Notes under the pieces: model-generated
The model's input: only the letters and a program-made list of their open reading frames with translations
Told to the model about the DNA's origin: nothing
Databases searched by the model: none
Part shown: one piece after another, positions 1 to 10,350 of the stretch
Layout: each line of letters starts with the position of its first letter
Position numbering within the stretch: position 1 is the first letter of the stretch
Program-made: the position numbers and the translations under genes
Source of the DNA: Psychromonas arctica DSM 14288
Lineage (GTDB): Bacteria; Pseudomonadota; Gammaproteobacteria; Enterobacterales; Psychromonadaceae
DNA length: 64,000 nucleotides
Direction: 5' to 3'
Assembly: GCF_000482725.1 (NCBI RefSeq)
Contig: NZ_AXWP01000001.1
Coordinates: 254,163 to 318,162 of the forward strand

Positions 1-318
1 TTTTGCCATTGATCGGCTTTTATGACCAACAGACGTCGAATAATAAGCGTAATAAAAGCGTGTTGGGCTGTGAAGAGAATCTAAAAATAATAAAGGAGAT
101 AGGGATAAAGGAGATGCTCTGCGGCAAGTTATATTCAATAAATCAATGCAATTTATGACGATCAAAAACGCCTTAAACTTCAAGTCATCTATTACTAATA
201 ATCTAAAAAGTAATAAGATAAAAAATGTTTAAGGCATTTTTATAAATATCTAGCTGTTATAAATATCTAGTTTTTATAAATAGCAGGGCTGCCATAATAA
301 GACTTTATTTTTTAGCTA
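1..318. other. Intergenic region downstream of glgX; no gene seen
   Basis: No convincing reading frame is visible in this stretch. It contains an imperfect inverted repeat (AACGCCTTAAAC at about 167-178 and GTTTAAGGCATT at about 228-239, 11 of 12 matching) with T-rich flanks on both sides, which could end glgX transcription despite its large loop. A three-copy 17-bp tandem repeat follows at 240-290. Confidence 0.5.
240..290. repeat. 17-bp tandem repeat, three copies
   Basis: Units of 17 bp start at 240, 257 and 274, each beginning TTATAAATA. The first two copies agree for 14 bases and the third is more degenerate. The tract lies just past the glgX stop codon and has no visible coding role. 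Confidence 0.7.
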
Positions 319-2415
319 TTAATCTCTTAATTTAGCTTTAAATAATAAAATAGAGTGTGCTTTTGCAAATACAGGGCTCACTACTTTTTTAGGGTCTTCA
401 ATCAACTCACCACTAGGGCAATTAGTATCCATCACTTCATACCAATCTTTATTGTTAGGTAATTCTGGAAGTTGACAAGCAATTTGATAGGTTGATGCAT
501 TTAAGATTAAATGCCAATGCTCACCAGCAGGATCCGCTTCCTTTAACTCTACGGCAATCGCTTGTGAGTTAGAGGCATGCCAATCAGATTGTTCCATCAC
601 ATAACCATCCGGGTGATACCATTGCACTTGATCACTGACAGACTTATCGTCATTTAATATTAAATCACCAAATAAACGAGAACTCTTACGTAATGCGATC
701 AATTGAGAAGTAAATTTAAATAAGGCTAAGTCCGCTTTACTTTGGTCCCAGTTAATCCAACTAATTTGGTTATCTTGACAATAAGCATTATTGTTACCCG
801 ATTGATGGTTACCCATCTCGTCACCGGATAAAAAATGCGGTGTGCCTTGAGATAAAAATAATGTCGCAATCATGTTACGTTTTTGCTGTTGTCTTAATGT
901 GTTGATGCGCGCATCTTTAGTTGGACCTTCACAGCCATAATTAGCTGATAAGTTATGGCCATGACCATCTCGATTGTTTTCACCATTGTCTTGATTATGA
1001 CGATCTTGAAAGGAAACCATATCATCCAAAGTAAACCCATCATGATAACAAATATAGTTAACACTAGTGGTATTACTACGCAGCCCAATAGGAAAGAAAT
1101 CATGTGACCCTAGAAGACGCATTGCCACTTCAGAGACGATCCCCGTATCACCACGCCAAAAAGAACGCATGGTATCGCGATAACGATCATTACACTCTTT
1201 CCATTGTTCAGGAAATGCACCTAAACGGTATCCTCCTGGTCCAATATCCCAAGGTTCTGCAATCAAAATCACATCACTTAACACAGGATCTTGTAATAAC
1301 GCTTTAAAAAAGGCACTTCGTTCTGTAAAACCTTGTGCTTCTCGCGCTAAGGTAACCGCCAAGTCAAATCTAAAGCCATCCACTTGCATTTCTGTTACCC
1401 AGTAACGTAATGCATCCATAGTGATCTTTAATGACCAACTAAAATCTAAATTAACCGTATTACCACAACCAGAGTGATTGCTGTATCGCTGATAATCAAG
1501 CCCCATCTTACTGTTTTCAAAAGTATAATATTGTTTATTATCAAAGCCTTTAAAACTCAGAATTAAACCATCACTACCTGATTCTGCAGTATGATTAAAA
1601 ACAACATCTAAAATAACTTCAATGTTAGCGGCATGAAGCTCACGCACCATAGTTTTGAATTCAGTTACCGCATCATATTGGGCATAACGTGTTTCAGGTG
1701 CAAAGAAGTTGATTGGGTTGTATCCCCAATAATTGGTCAACCCTAAGTCTTTTAAACGTGGTTCACTGACAAAACTAAAAACCGGCATTATTTGTAAACT
1801 GGTCACGCCAAGAGATTGGTAATGTTTGATGCTTTCAGGATGTGATAAGCCTAGATATTTGCCGCGCATTGGCAAAGGAATATTAGGGTTGGTGCGTGTA
1901 AAACCTTTAGTATGCACTTCGTATAAAATACGATGTTGTTCTTCTATTGCTGGTTTTTCAACACTTTTCCAATCAAAATCATCAGAAATAACTACTGATT
2001 TAGCTACATATTTATCATTATAATCGCTTTGTGATTGAACAAAGCTGTGTTGAATTTTACTTAAGCATTTGGTGTATGGATCAATCAATAAATTTTTATC
2101 ATTGAATAACAGCCCTTTTTTAGGTTGATACTCACCGTGGACACGGTAACCATACATCTGTCCTGCCGTTATACCTTCTAAATAAATATGCCAAAGATGT
2201 GAATGAGTAGGCGTGAGAAAGTGACTATCAATTTGATTTTCATTTTTATCAAATAGACATAACTCAACACGCTTTCCTTCTTGGCAATGCACTGAGAAGT
2301 TGCAACCTTGTTTGTCTAGGGTCGCTCCTAACGGATAGTTCTTTCCCGTAAAACTAACAAATAGATGCTGTTTTGCACCTATTTGTGTAGCCAATTCCAT
2401 TTTAGTTCCTGACAC
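319..2415 (-). CDS. glgX: Glycogen debranching enzyme GlgX
   Basis: This is a 698-residue GH13 enzyme of the GlgX/isoamylase type, which hydrolyses alpha-1,6 branches of limit-dextrinised glycogen in the cytoplasm. An N-terminal CBM48-like region (about residues 25-130) precedes the catalytic barrel. The expected nucleophile is D351 in DGFRFDLA, the acid/base is E387 in AEPWD, and a His-Asp pair lies in YHDGFTLDD. The gene follows glgB with no gap: the glgB TAA is directly followed by a GTG with AAGGA six bases upstream. An ATG five codons later (2400) also has an AGGA, so the start is uncertain by five residues. It is the last gene of malQ-glgB-glgX. Confidence 0.95.
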   Translation of the reverse strand: MSGTKMELATQIGAKQHLFVSFTGKNYPLGATLDKQGCNFSVHCQEGKRVELCLFDKNENQIDSHFLTPTHSHLWHIYLEGITAGQMYGYRVHGEYQPKKGLLFNDKNLLIDPYTKCLSKIQHSFVQSQSDYNDKYVAKSVVISDDFDWKSVEKPAIEEQHRILYEVHTKGFTRTNPNIPLPMRGKYLGLSHPESIKHYQSLGVTSLQIMPVFSFVSEPRLKDLGLTNYWGYNPINFFAPETRYAQYDAVTEFKTMVRELHAANIEVILDVVFNHTAESGSDGLILSFKGFDNKQYYTFENSKMGLDYQRYSNHSGCGNTVNLDFSWSLKITMDALRYWVTEMQVDGFRFDLAVTLAREAQGFTERSAFFKALLQDPVLSDVILIAEPWDIGPGGYRLGAFPEQWKECNDRYRDTMRSFWRGDTGIVSEVAMRLLGSHDFFPIGLRSNTTSVNYICYHDGFTLDDMVSFQDRHNQDNGENNRDGHGHNLSANYGCEGPTKDARINTLRQQQKRNMIATLFLSQGTPHFLSGDEMGNHQSGNNNAYCQDNQISWINWDQSKADLALFKFTSQLIALRKSSRLFGDLILNDDKSVSDQVQWYHPDGYVMEQSDWHASNSQAIAVELKEADPAGEHWHLILNASTYQIACQLPELPNNKDWYEVMDTNCPSGELIEDPKKVVSPVFAKAHSILLFKAKLRD

Positions 2416-4737
2416 TTACGATCCTTTTTTCTTCAAGTACACTGTCGATAATGGAGGTAAGTTTAACACAATAGAATGATCTTTACCCTGCCATGGGTAA
2501 TCTTCGCTATTAAAGGTACCCATTTGGTCTCCCATTTGGTAATTACTGCCCCAATAATACTCACTATCAGTATTTAGAACGACTTCGTACTGCCCTGCTT
2601 CATCGACGGGTAAACGATAGCGCTCACGTGGTACAGGGGTAAAGTTACTAACACAGATAACATGTTCTGTTTTAGTAATATTATAACGAATAAACGAAAC
2701 AACACTATTTTCACCATCACTGTGGTCTAACCAAGCAAATCCTTGTGGTTCATAGTCAGATTCATACATAGCACTATGACTTTTATAAAAATGGTTCAAA
2801 TCACAAATAAGTTGTTTTTGCCCTTTATGTTTATCATAAGCTAATAGGTCCCAATCTAAACTTTGGTTATGGTTCCATTCACGAGCTTGCGCGATCTCCC
2901 CGCCCATAAAGTTTAATTTTTTACCTGGGTGACCGTACATATACCCCATATAAGCACGTAAGTTAGCAGCACCTTGCCATTCATCACCTGGCATTTTTTC
3001 TAACATACTTTTTTTACCATGTACCACTTCATCGTGCGAAATTGGTAAAACAAAATGCTCATTGTAGTGATAAACCATCGCAAAGGTCATTTCATGGTGA
3101 TGATATTTACGGTACATTGGATCTTGCTGCATATAACTTAATGTATCGTGCATCCACCCCATATTCCATTTGAAACCAAATCCAAGTCCACCATCAAAAG
3201 TAGGTTTTGAAACACCAGAGAAAGCAGTCGATTCTTCAGCAATCGTCATTGCGTGAGGATATTGTTTATAAACTTCTTCGTTAAACCATTTTAATAAGCT
3301 GATTGCTTCATAGTTATGATTACCACCATCAACGTTCGGTACCCACTCACCCTCTTCACGCGAGTAATCCCAATACAACATAGAGGCAACAGCATCAACA
3401 CGTAAGCCATCAACATGGAACTTATCAAGCCAAATTAAAGCGCTGGCAACTAAGAATTGACGCACATTGTCACGACCAAAATCATAGATATAAGAATTCC
3501 AATCTGGATGCCAACCACGACGCGGATCTTCATATTCATAAAGTGGAGTCCCATCGAAGCGAGCTAATCCATGCGGGTCTGAAGGGAAATGCGCAGGTAC
3601 CCAATCAACAATCACGCCGATACCAGCCTGATGACATTGATCAATGAAGAATTTAAGATCATCTGCATCGCCAAAACGACTGGTAGCAGCAAATAAACCA
3701 ACCGGTTGATATCCCCACGAGCCATCAAAAGGGAACTCTGAAATGGGCAATACTTCTAAATGCGTGTATCCCATCTCAACAAGGTAAGGTAATAAATCAT
3801 CCGCCAATTCACGATAGGTCAGCATACGTTCATGACCGTTTTCATTTTTGCGTTTCCACGAGCCTAAGTGCACTTCATAGATACTCATAGCAGTATAGCG
3901 TTTATCACCTAGCTGCGAAGCGCGCCATGCATCGTCATTCCATTGATAAGCATTATGGTCAACCACAATGGATGAATGAGAAGGATATAATTCCGCTTGA
4001 AAACCTACTGGATCGGCTTTATGCGGTAAACGATTACCTAGTCCATCTTTCAGTTCAAACTTATAAGCACAACCAGCCGCTAAACCAGGAACAAATAATA
4101 CCCAATGTCCACACCAACTGCGTTGCATAGGATTACGTTGACCATCCCAATGATTTTCATTTGAAATAAGACTTACGCTACTTGCATTGGGTGCATATAC
4201 AATAAATCTAACACCACTAACTTCAACACCGTCAACAGTCACTGTTTTTAATTGAGCGCCTAAGGTGTGGTAAACATTTTGTGGCGCTTCATGCAAAGTA
4301 GATAAACCATCAAATGCAATCTCGTGAAATTGATACGGGTCTATAAATTGATGATTACCATTTTTGTATTCAGCATCTAACTGATAAACAAATTTATCGG
4401 TTACTTGTGGTAAGTTAATTTCAAATAAACCATCTTCGTAGACTTTTAATAATTCACCAGAAATACCACTCTCATCTAGGGCAGAAAATGAAACTGAAGT
4501 CGCATCGGGTAGCCAAGCGCGTAACAGGAAACCATCACTAATTGGATTTTTAATTAACCCTAATTGCTCAAAAGGATTCGCTAATCGAGCTTCTTTAAGT
4601 GATCCTAAAAGTTCATGCTTTAATGGCATCGTTTTAATATTTGCAGGCTCTTTTGCAGCAACTACTTTTTTATCAGATGTTGCTTTTGCCGGTGATTTCT
4701 TTGGTGACACTTTCTTTGACGTTGTTTTTTTAGTCAT
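2416..4737 (-). CDS. glgB: 1,4-alpha-glucan branching enzyme GlgB
   Basis: The 773-residue protein forms alpha-1,6 branches in glycogen. It opens with a Lys-rich tail of about 35 residues (TKKTTSKKVSPKK...), unusual beside the E. coli enzyme and probably disordered. Two CBM48-type beta-sandwich regions (about 40-150 and 160-265) and the GH13 barrel follow. Catalytic residues are visible as D448 (GLRVDAV), E501 (IAEEST) and H567-D568 (ISHDEVVHGKK). The gene sits between malQ (41-bp gap) and glgX (no gap), so the three are probably co-transcribed and act together on alpha-glucan. No glgC or glgA is visible in the window. Confidence 0.96.
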   Translation of the reverse strand: MTKKTTSKKVSPKKSPAKATSDKKVVAAKEPANIKTMPLKHELLGSLKEARLANPFEQLGLIKNPISDGFLLRAWLPDATSVSFSALDESGISGELLKVYEDGLFEINLPQVTDKFVYQLDAEYKNGNHQFIDPYQFHEIAFDGLSTLHEAPQNVYHTLGAQLKTVTVDGVEVSGVRFIVYAPNASSVSLISNENHWDGQRNPMQRSWCGHWVLFVPGLAAGCAYKFELKDGLGNRLPHKADPVGFQAELYPSHSSIVVDHNAYQWNDDAWRASQLGDKRYTAMSIYEVHLGSWKRKNENGHERMLTYRELADDLLPYLVEMGYTHLEVLPISEFPFDGSWGYQPVGLFAATSRFGDADDLKFFIDQCHQAGIGVIVDWVPAHFPSDPHGLARFDGTPLYEYEDPRRGWHPDWNSYIYDFGRDNVRQFLVASALIWLDKFHVDGLRVDAVASMLYWDYSREEGEWVPNVDGGNHNYEAISLLKWFNEEVYKQYPHAMTIAEESTAFSGVSKPTFDGGLGFGFKWNMGWMHDTLSYMQQDPMYRKYHHHEMTFAMVYHYNEHFVLPISHDEVVHGKKSMLEKMPGDEWQGAANLRAYMGYMYGHPGKKLNFMGGEIAQAREWNHNQSLDWDLLAYDKHKGQKQLICDLNHFYKSHSAMYESDYEPQGFAWLDHSDGENSVVSFIRYNITKTEHVICVSNFTPVPRERYRLPVDEAGQYEVVLNTDSEYYWGSNYQMGDQMGTFNSEDYPWQGKDHSIVLNLPPLSTVYLKKKGS

Positions 4738-4778
4738 TTTAAATACCTAATCCGAAGTTTATTTGGCCTAATGTCTGA

Positions 4779-6971
4779 TTATTTAGATCTTGCTTCTGTC
4801 AAATCTTTCAATAAGCACTGAATAGCTGAGTCAGCAAAAATAGCATCTAAATTTTTAGATAATTTCCGTTGCCAGTTTTTATATTCATCGCTTGTGCCAG
4901 GCACATTAACTGGTTGATCCATTTCTAAAAAATCTTCTAGCTGCAAACTTAACAATGAAGCACTGCCCGCCGCAAGGTGTTTTTGTAATGCAAAGTTCAA
5001 TACTTGATCCATGCCTGTTGTATTAGCATCTCGGTTGTAATTTTCTGGCAAACTACCATGTCCATGTAAGCTATCGAGAATCTGTTGTTTACACTCTACA
5101 CGATCGTGAAACAGCTTTTCCAAAACAGCAGGGTCAGGGTATAAGCCTAATTTTTTGCCTAAATATAGATCTTCACAATGCCAGTACCCTTTAATCGTTG
5201 GCATATCATGGGTTGATAACGTAGCCATTGCTTGTTGAATATAATGAGATGGAGATAGAAAACCACCATCTTCAGCTTGCTCAAAGAAAAATACTTTATA
5301 AGAATAAACGCCAGCTTCTTTGAGTAGTTCATCCATACCATCTGGAACAGTACCTAAATCTTCACCTATCACTAGGCATTGATTACGCACACTTTCTAAT
5401 GCCAATAAATTTAACATGTCATAAATATTGTAATAAATATAAGCACCACAACCTGCAGGCGCTCCTTCAGGAACCCACCAAAGTCTTAATAGAGCCATCA
5501 CATGGTCAATACGTAATGCACCACAATGACTCATATTTGATTGTAATAACTCAATAAAAGGTTGATAACCAGATTCATATAACTTATCGGGAGAGAGCGG
5601 AGGTAATCCCCAACTTTGACCTAAAGGACCTAAAATATCAGGTGGAGCACCAATACTAATATTCTCATAATAGAATTCATGATTAGCCCATATTTCACTA
5701 CTATTTTTGCTTACGCCAACGGCTAGATCACGATAAATACCCAGCGTCATACCTAATGATTTTGCAAGCTCATCAGCTTCTGCTAATTGCGTTTCAGTAA
5801 GCCATTGGCAATAACACCAAAATAAAATTTCAGATTCATTTTCTGAGCACCATTGTTGGGTTTCTGGTGTAGAGAATGATTGGAAACCTTCCGGCCATAC
5901 AGGCCATCCCCAAGCTTGTTCGTTTTCAGCTAAAAATTTAAACTGCAAAGCATCATAAGCTGCTTGCTGCTTTAATGACTCGCCTTTTTGTTGCACAAAT
6001 TCAGTAAGCTCTTGTAAACGTTTATTATTTTTTGGTTTTCCATCGTTTAAAGTTGCAAACAAATCACGTAATGCACTCAACTTTAAAGCAGTAACATTCT
6101 CGTAATCTACCCACTCAACCGCACGTAGTGCACTTAATTGCTGCTGAAAATCACTGCTTGCTAATTTATCTTTTAACGCTTTGCAATGTTCAAACTCGGG
6201 AACAGCATGAATATCGGTATAAAGAATATTTAACCACTTACGTGATGAAGGACTATAGGGACTTGCATTATTAGGTTGTGCAGGGCTAAGTGCATGAATT
6301 GGGTTTAAGCCGATAAAATCGCCACCGCTTTGTGCTGTTTTAGTTAATAATGATTTCAAATCTGAAAAATCACCAATACCCCAGTTGTTTTGACTTTTTA
6401 AACAATATAGTTGAACACTGGTGCCCCATAGCTTTTTACCTTCTTGCATCGCCTTCGGCGTAAAACAAGCACTTGGGGTAATAATGAAAGACATGTTGGC
6501 TAATGGTTCATCGTTACCTTCTTCCAATAGAATGAGTTGGTGATAACCGATTGCTAATTCAGTTGGTAAAGTCACTTGATATAATTGAAACTCAACGTCA
6601 GCTATATCTTTATTACCTAACAGCGGAAAATCTGTTGCAGTGATTGTTGTGTCTATTTGCAGACCATCTTCCGTGATGATTCTGTAAATAAGCGGATCAG
6701 TAACAAAATCGATAGGCAGATGTACTTCAAGTTGATATTGCGATGCCTGCTGTTGCACTGAGACAGGAGCGAGTAACCTCAGCCAATGTTGTGTTTCTTG
6801 TTCTTCATAATGCACTGATAGTGCTTGTTCATCTGAAGCATCAAACCCCATATGATTAATAATATTTTTAATATTTTCATCAAGAACAATTGCAGGCGCT
6901 CCCCACGCATCAACAAAATTTGGATCAATCCCTTTCAATTGCATAAACGACTCTAATGCAGAACTATTCAT
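4779..6971 (-). CDS. malQ: 4-alpha-glucanotransferase (amylomaltase) MalQ
   Basis: This GH77 disproportionating enzyme transfers maltodextrin segments between chains. The chosen ATG at 6971 gives 730 residues and has AGGTG about six bases upstream; an in-frame extension to 7082 adds 37 hydrophobic residues without a comparable site and is probably not translated. Conserved motifs include RIDHVMALLRLWW with the nucleophile Asp, IGEDLGTVP with the acid/base Glu, and STHDMPTIKGYW. It is the first gene of the malQ-glgB-glgX run. Pairing MalQ with branching and debranching enzymes suggests shared handling of maltodextrin and glycogen. Confidence 0.95.
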   Translation of the reverse strand: MNSSALESFMQLKGIDPNFVDAWGAPAIVLDENIKNIINHMGFDASDEQALSVHYEEQETQHWLRLLAPVSVQQQASQYQLEVHLPIDFVTDPLIYRIITEDGLQIDTTITATDFPLLGNKDIADVEFQLYQVTLPTELAIGYHQLILLEEGNDEPLANMSFIITPSACFTPKAMQEGKKLWGTSVQLYCLKSQNNWGIGDFSDLKSLLTKTAQSGGDFIGLNPIHALSPAQPNNASPYSPSSRKWLNILYTDIHAVPEFEHCKALKDKLASSDFQQQLSALRAVEWVDYENVTALKLSALRDLFATLNDGKPKNNKRLQELTEFVQQKGESLKQQAAYDALQFKFLAENEQAWGWPVWPEGFQSFSTPETQQWCSENESEILFWCYCQWLTETQLAEADELAKSLGMTLGIYRDLAVGVSKNSSEIWANHEFYYENISIGAPPDILGPLGQSWGLPPLSPDKLYESGYQPFIELLQSNMSHCGALRIDHVMALLRLWWVPEGAPAGCGAYIYYNIYDMLNLLALESVRNQCLVIGEDLGTVPDGMDELLKEAGVYSYKVFFFEQAEDGGFLSPSHYIQQAMATLSTHDMPTIKGYWHCEDLYLGKKLGLYPDPAVLEKLFHDRVECKQQILDSLHGHGSLPENYNRDANTTGMDQVLNFALQKHLAAGSASLLSLQLEDFLEMDQPVNVPGTSDEYKNWQRKLSKNLDAIFADSAIQCLLKDLTEARSK

Positions 6972-7274
6972 AAAACACCTATGTATGGTTAATTTATCGC
7001 TAGATTTTAATATTAAAAATGAATATGTAACAAAATAGACAAAATTTATAACGAATTCATCAGTGGATAATAACTTAATCAAATAGTTATTTTACTAAAA
7101 ATATTAAATCTCATGCATGTTTATAATTTATTTTTCAAAACCATATCAAAATTTCTTTCACTTTTATATTAACAAGCCTCGCTAATGATTTAGCTCACTA
7201 ATTTAAATAAACAATATAGTAGAATGGATAAAACATAACTGAACTTCATACAATTCATGACATAGGGAACAAAA
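6972..7274. other. Divergent control region between malQ and the mutarotase gene
   Basis: This 303-bp AT-rich gap separates divergent genes and should hold both promoters. I could not place a convincing -35/-10 pair or an activator site. Confidence 0.4.
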
Positions 7275-8168
7275 ATGATTTCACATTTGAGACTTAACAC
7301 AACAAAAACCCTCTCTGAACAGATTTCACTTCAAGTGGACAGTAAAGGCTTTGAGTTTATTATTATTAATCACCCTAAATTTGATGCTGCATTTACTTTA
7401 CATGGCGCACATTTAATTCATTTCCAAGTAAAACAACAAGCACCGCTTATTTATTTAAGTAAAACAGCTTTATTTGATGATAAAAAAGCAATTCGAGGTG
7501 GTGTGCCAGTTTGTTGGCCTTGGTTTGGTAATACCGAAGAAAGCCTTAGCAAAAAATTACCAGGACATGGTTTTGCTCGTATTAGTAAATGGGAGATGTC
7601 TATTGTTAGTGAAACATCTGAAGGCATTGATCTAGCGTTTACACTATCAGCTAATGAAACGACTAAAGCGATCTGGGATCATGACTTCACATTAACCCTA
7701 AAAGCGTCTTTATCGGACCATGTTGAACTTTCACTTATTACCGAAAACACCGGTACCGAAACTTTCAAGTATGGCGGCGCGTTGCACTCTTACCTGTGTG
7801 TTGCAGATATAACGCAAAGTTCTATAGAAGGTTTAGCCGCAACTTATACGGACTCATTAGACAGTGGCAAACAAAAAACAGCAGAGGCGGTATTAACAGT
7901 TAATGAACCGATTGATACTATTTATTCGGTTAATAACGGTGATGTGACTATTAATGACCTACAAAATCAACGCAAAATAACCGTTAATAATACGGGTAAT
8001 GATTCTGTTGTAGTTTGGAATCCATGGATATCAGGATCAATTGCCTTTGCAGATATGCCTGATGATGGTTACCAAACAATGATGTGTATTGAATCAGCAA
8101 TAACCTCAAAACAAGGTGTTTTGGTTGTACCTGGGGAATCACACACACTAAAAACAGTTATAAAATAA
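7275..8168 (+). CDS. yeaD: D-hexose-6-phosphate mutarotase (YeaD-like)
   Basis: The 297-residue protein belongs to the aldose-1-epimerase superfamily, in the YeaD branch that interconverts the alpha and beta anomers of glucose-6-phosphate. Typical motifs are IRGGVPVCWPWFG (near residue 75), LPGHGFARI and the later ALHSYLCVAD with its catalytic-type His. It begins with ATG after a purine-rich AGGGAAC. It lies 354 bp upstream of gapA on the same strand; yeaD and gapA are also neighbours in enteric bacteria, although in the opposite order, which supports a role at the entry to glycolysis. Confidence 0.9.
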   Translation: MISHLRLNTTKTLSEQISLQVDSKGFEFIIINHPKFDAAFTLHGAHLIHFQVKQQAPLIYLSKTALFDDKKAIRGGVPVCWPWFGNTEESLSKKLPGHGFARISKWEMSIVSETSEGIDLAFTLSANETTKAIWDHDFTLTLKASLSDHVELSLITENTGTETFKYGGALHSYLCVADITQSSIEGLAATYTDSLDSGKQKTAEAVLTVNEPIDTIYSVNNGDVTINDLQNQRKITVNNTGNDSVVVWNPWISGSIAFADMPDDGYQTMMCIESAITSKQGVLVVPGESHTLKTVIK

Positions 8169-9515
<1,347 letters not shown>

Positions 9516-9536
9516 GTTTAATTAGTCAGAATCATA

Positions 9537-9561
9537 AAGCCTGCCTAGTGCAGGTTTTTTT
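9537..9561 (+). terminator. Rho-independent terminator of gapA
   Basis: The arms CCTGC (9540-9544) and GCAGG (9550-9554) enclose a five-base loop and are followed by seven T residues. Confidence 0.85.
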
Positions 9562-9628
9562 GTATCTGTAATTTGTGTTAAATCTATATCTTGGTAGCGC
9601 GACGAAATCAATCTGCATTAACATCCCT

Positions 9629-9690
9629 GCATAAAAAAAGAGCCAGACCTAATCTCACTGCATCAAAAAAGAACCAGGCCTAATCTCACT
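9629..9690. repeat. 31-bp tandem duplication
   Basis: Copies at 9629-9659 and 9660-9690 match at 28 of 31 positions; both start GCAT, continue with an A-run and end CCTAATCTCACT. Confidence 0.85.
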
Positions 9691-9722
9691 GCAATATCAA
9701 ATGACACTAATAGCAACCTGGG

Positions 9723-9752
9723 TAAATGACTCCATAATTACTTAGATTGGTA
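9723..9752. repeat. Dispersed repeat copy related to 29818-29863
   Basis: Thirty bases here match the reverse complement of part of 29818-29863 at 28 positions, including a perfect 19-bp core ending TTAGATTGGTA. Confidence 0.75.
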
Positions 9753-9830
9753 TAAATAGCGATCAACAAATGTATGGGGTTTAATCGTTCTTGTATCGGC
9801 TTAAAGCTGTGCTTACAATGTTTGAATCTA

Positions 9831-9990
9831 ATACCAACACCGCAAACTAACCGATCAATATTGCAGCTTAAAATGCATCACTGCTGCGTTATAAATAATA
9901 CAAAGACAACAGTCATTTAACGCTATTTCAGCTTTAAATTGACTCATTTTTCTGCACAATATTTGATCACACTGTTAATGGAGTAAATGG
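9831..9990. repeat. Dispersed repeat, MITE-like
   Basis: The segment begins ATACCAACACCGC, close to 20317-20346. Its second half (from about 9865), with the shared words ATCACTGCTGCGTTA and CAATATTTGATCA, aligns with 53578-53700. No coding potential is apparent. Confidence 0.6.
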
Positions 9991-10350
9991 TATAAAACTT
10001 ACTCGAATAACATTCATAACATATTATTTTTACCCCATTTTTTATATTTTAGACTAGGAAATGCATTCAAAAAGATAAATTGCATTGAGTGCTTTAACAA
10101 CCAAACTGTAATTAACATACCAAAAGATGAAAGTCAGATCATAACAAGCAACATAAAAATAACATTTAGCAACATCTAATAACAGAATCGCTACTTTTTA
10201 GATCCATTTCCACGAATCATCAACAAAACCATCATATGTAAAGAGCACTGGCTTAATTGTATTGAAAAATGATTATTATTTCGTTAATACCTACTATTCA
10301 ATCACATTCAGTTCAATTGATTCGCTTTTTAGGAGCAAATTAGCCACAAT

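Larger units (their letters stand above)
9562..10350. other. Repeat-rich intergenic region between gapA and sbcB
   Basis: This 790-bp gap has no credible gene. It holds a 31-bp tandem duplication (9629-9690), a segment shared with 29818-29863 (9723-9752), and a longer dispersed repeat (9831-9990) related to sequences at 20317 and 53578. It therefore looks like an accumulation site for small non-coding elements. The sbcB promoter should lie near its right end. Confidence 0.6.

Noticed and set aside
6972..7082. 37-residue N-terminal extension of MalQ
   Set aside because: The downstream ATG has a good ribosome site and gives the normal family N-terminus; the extension is hydrophobic and unsupported.
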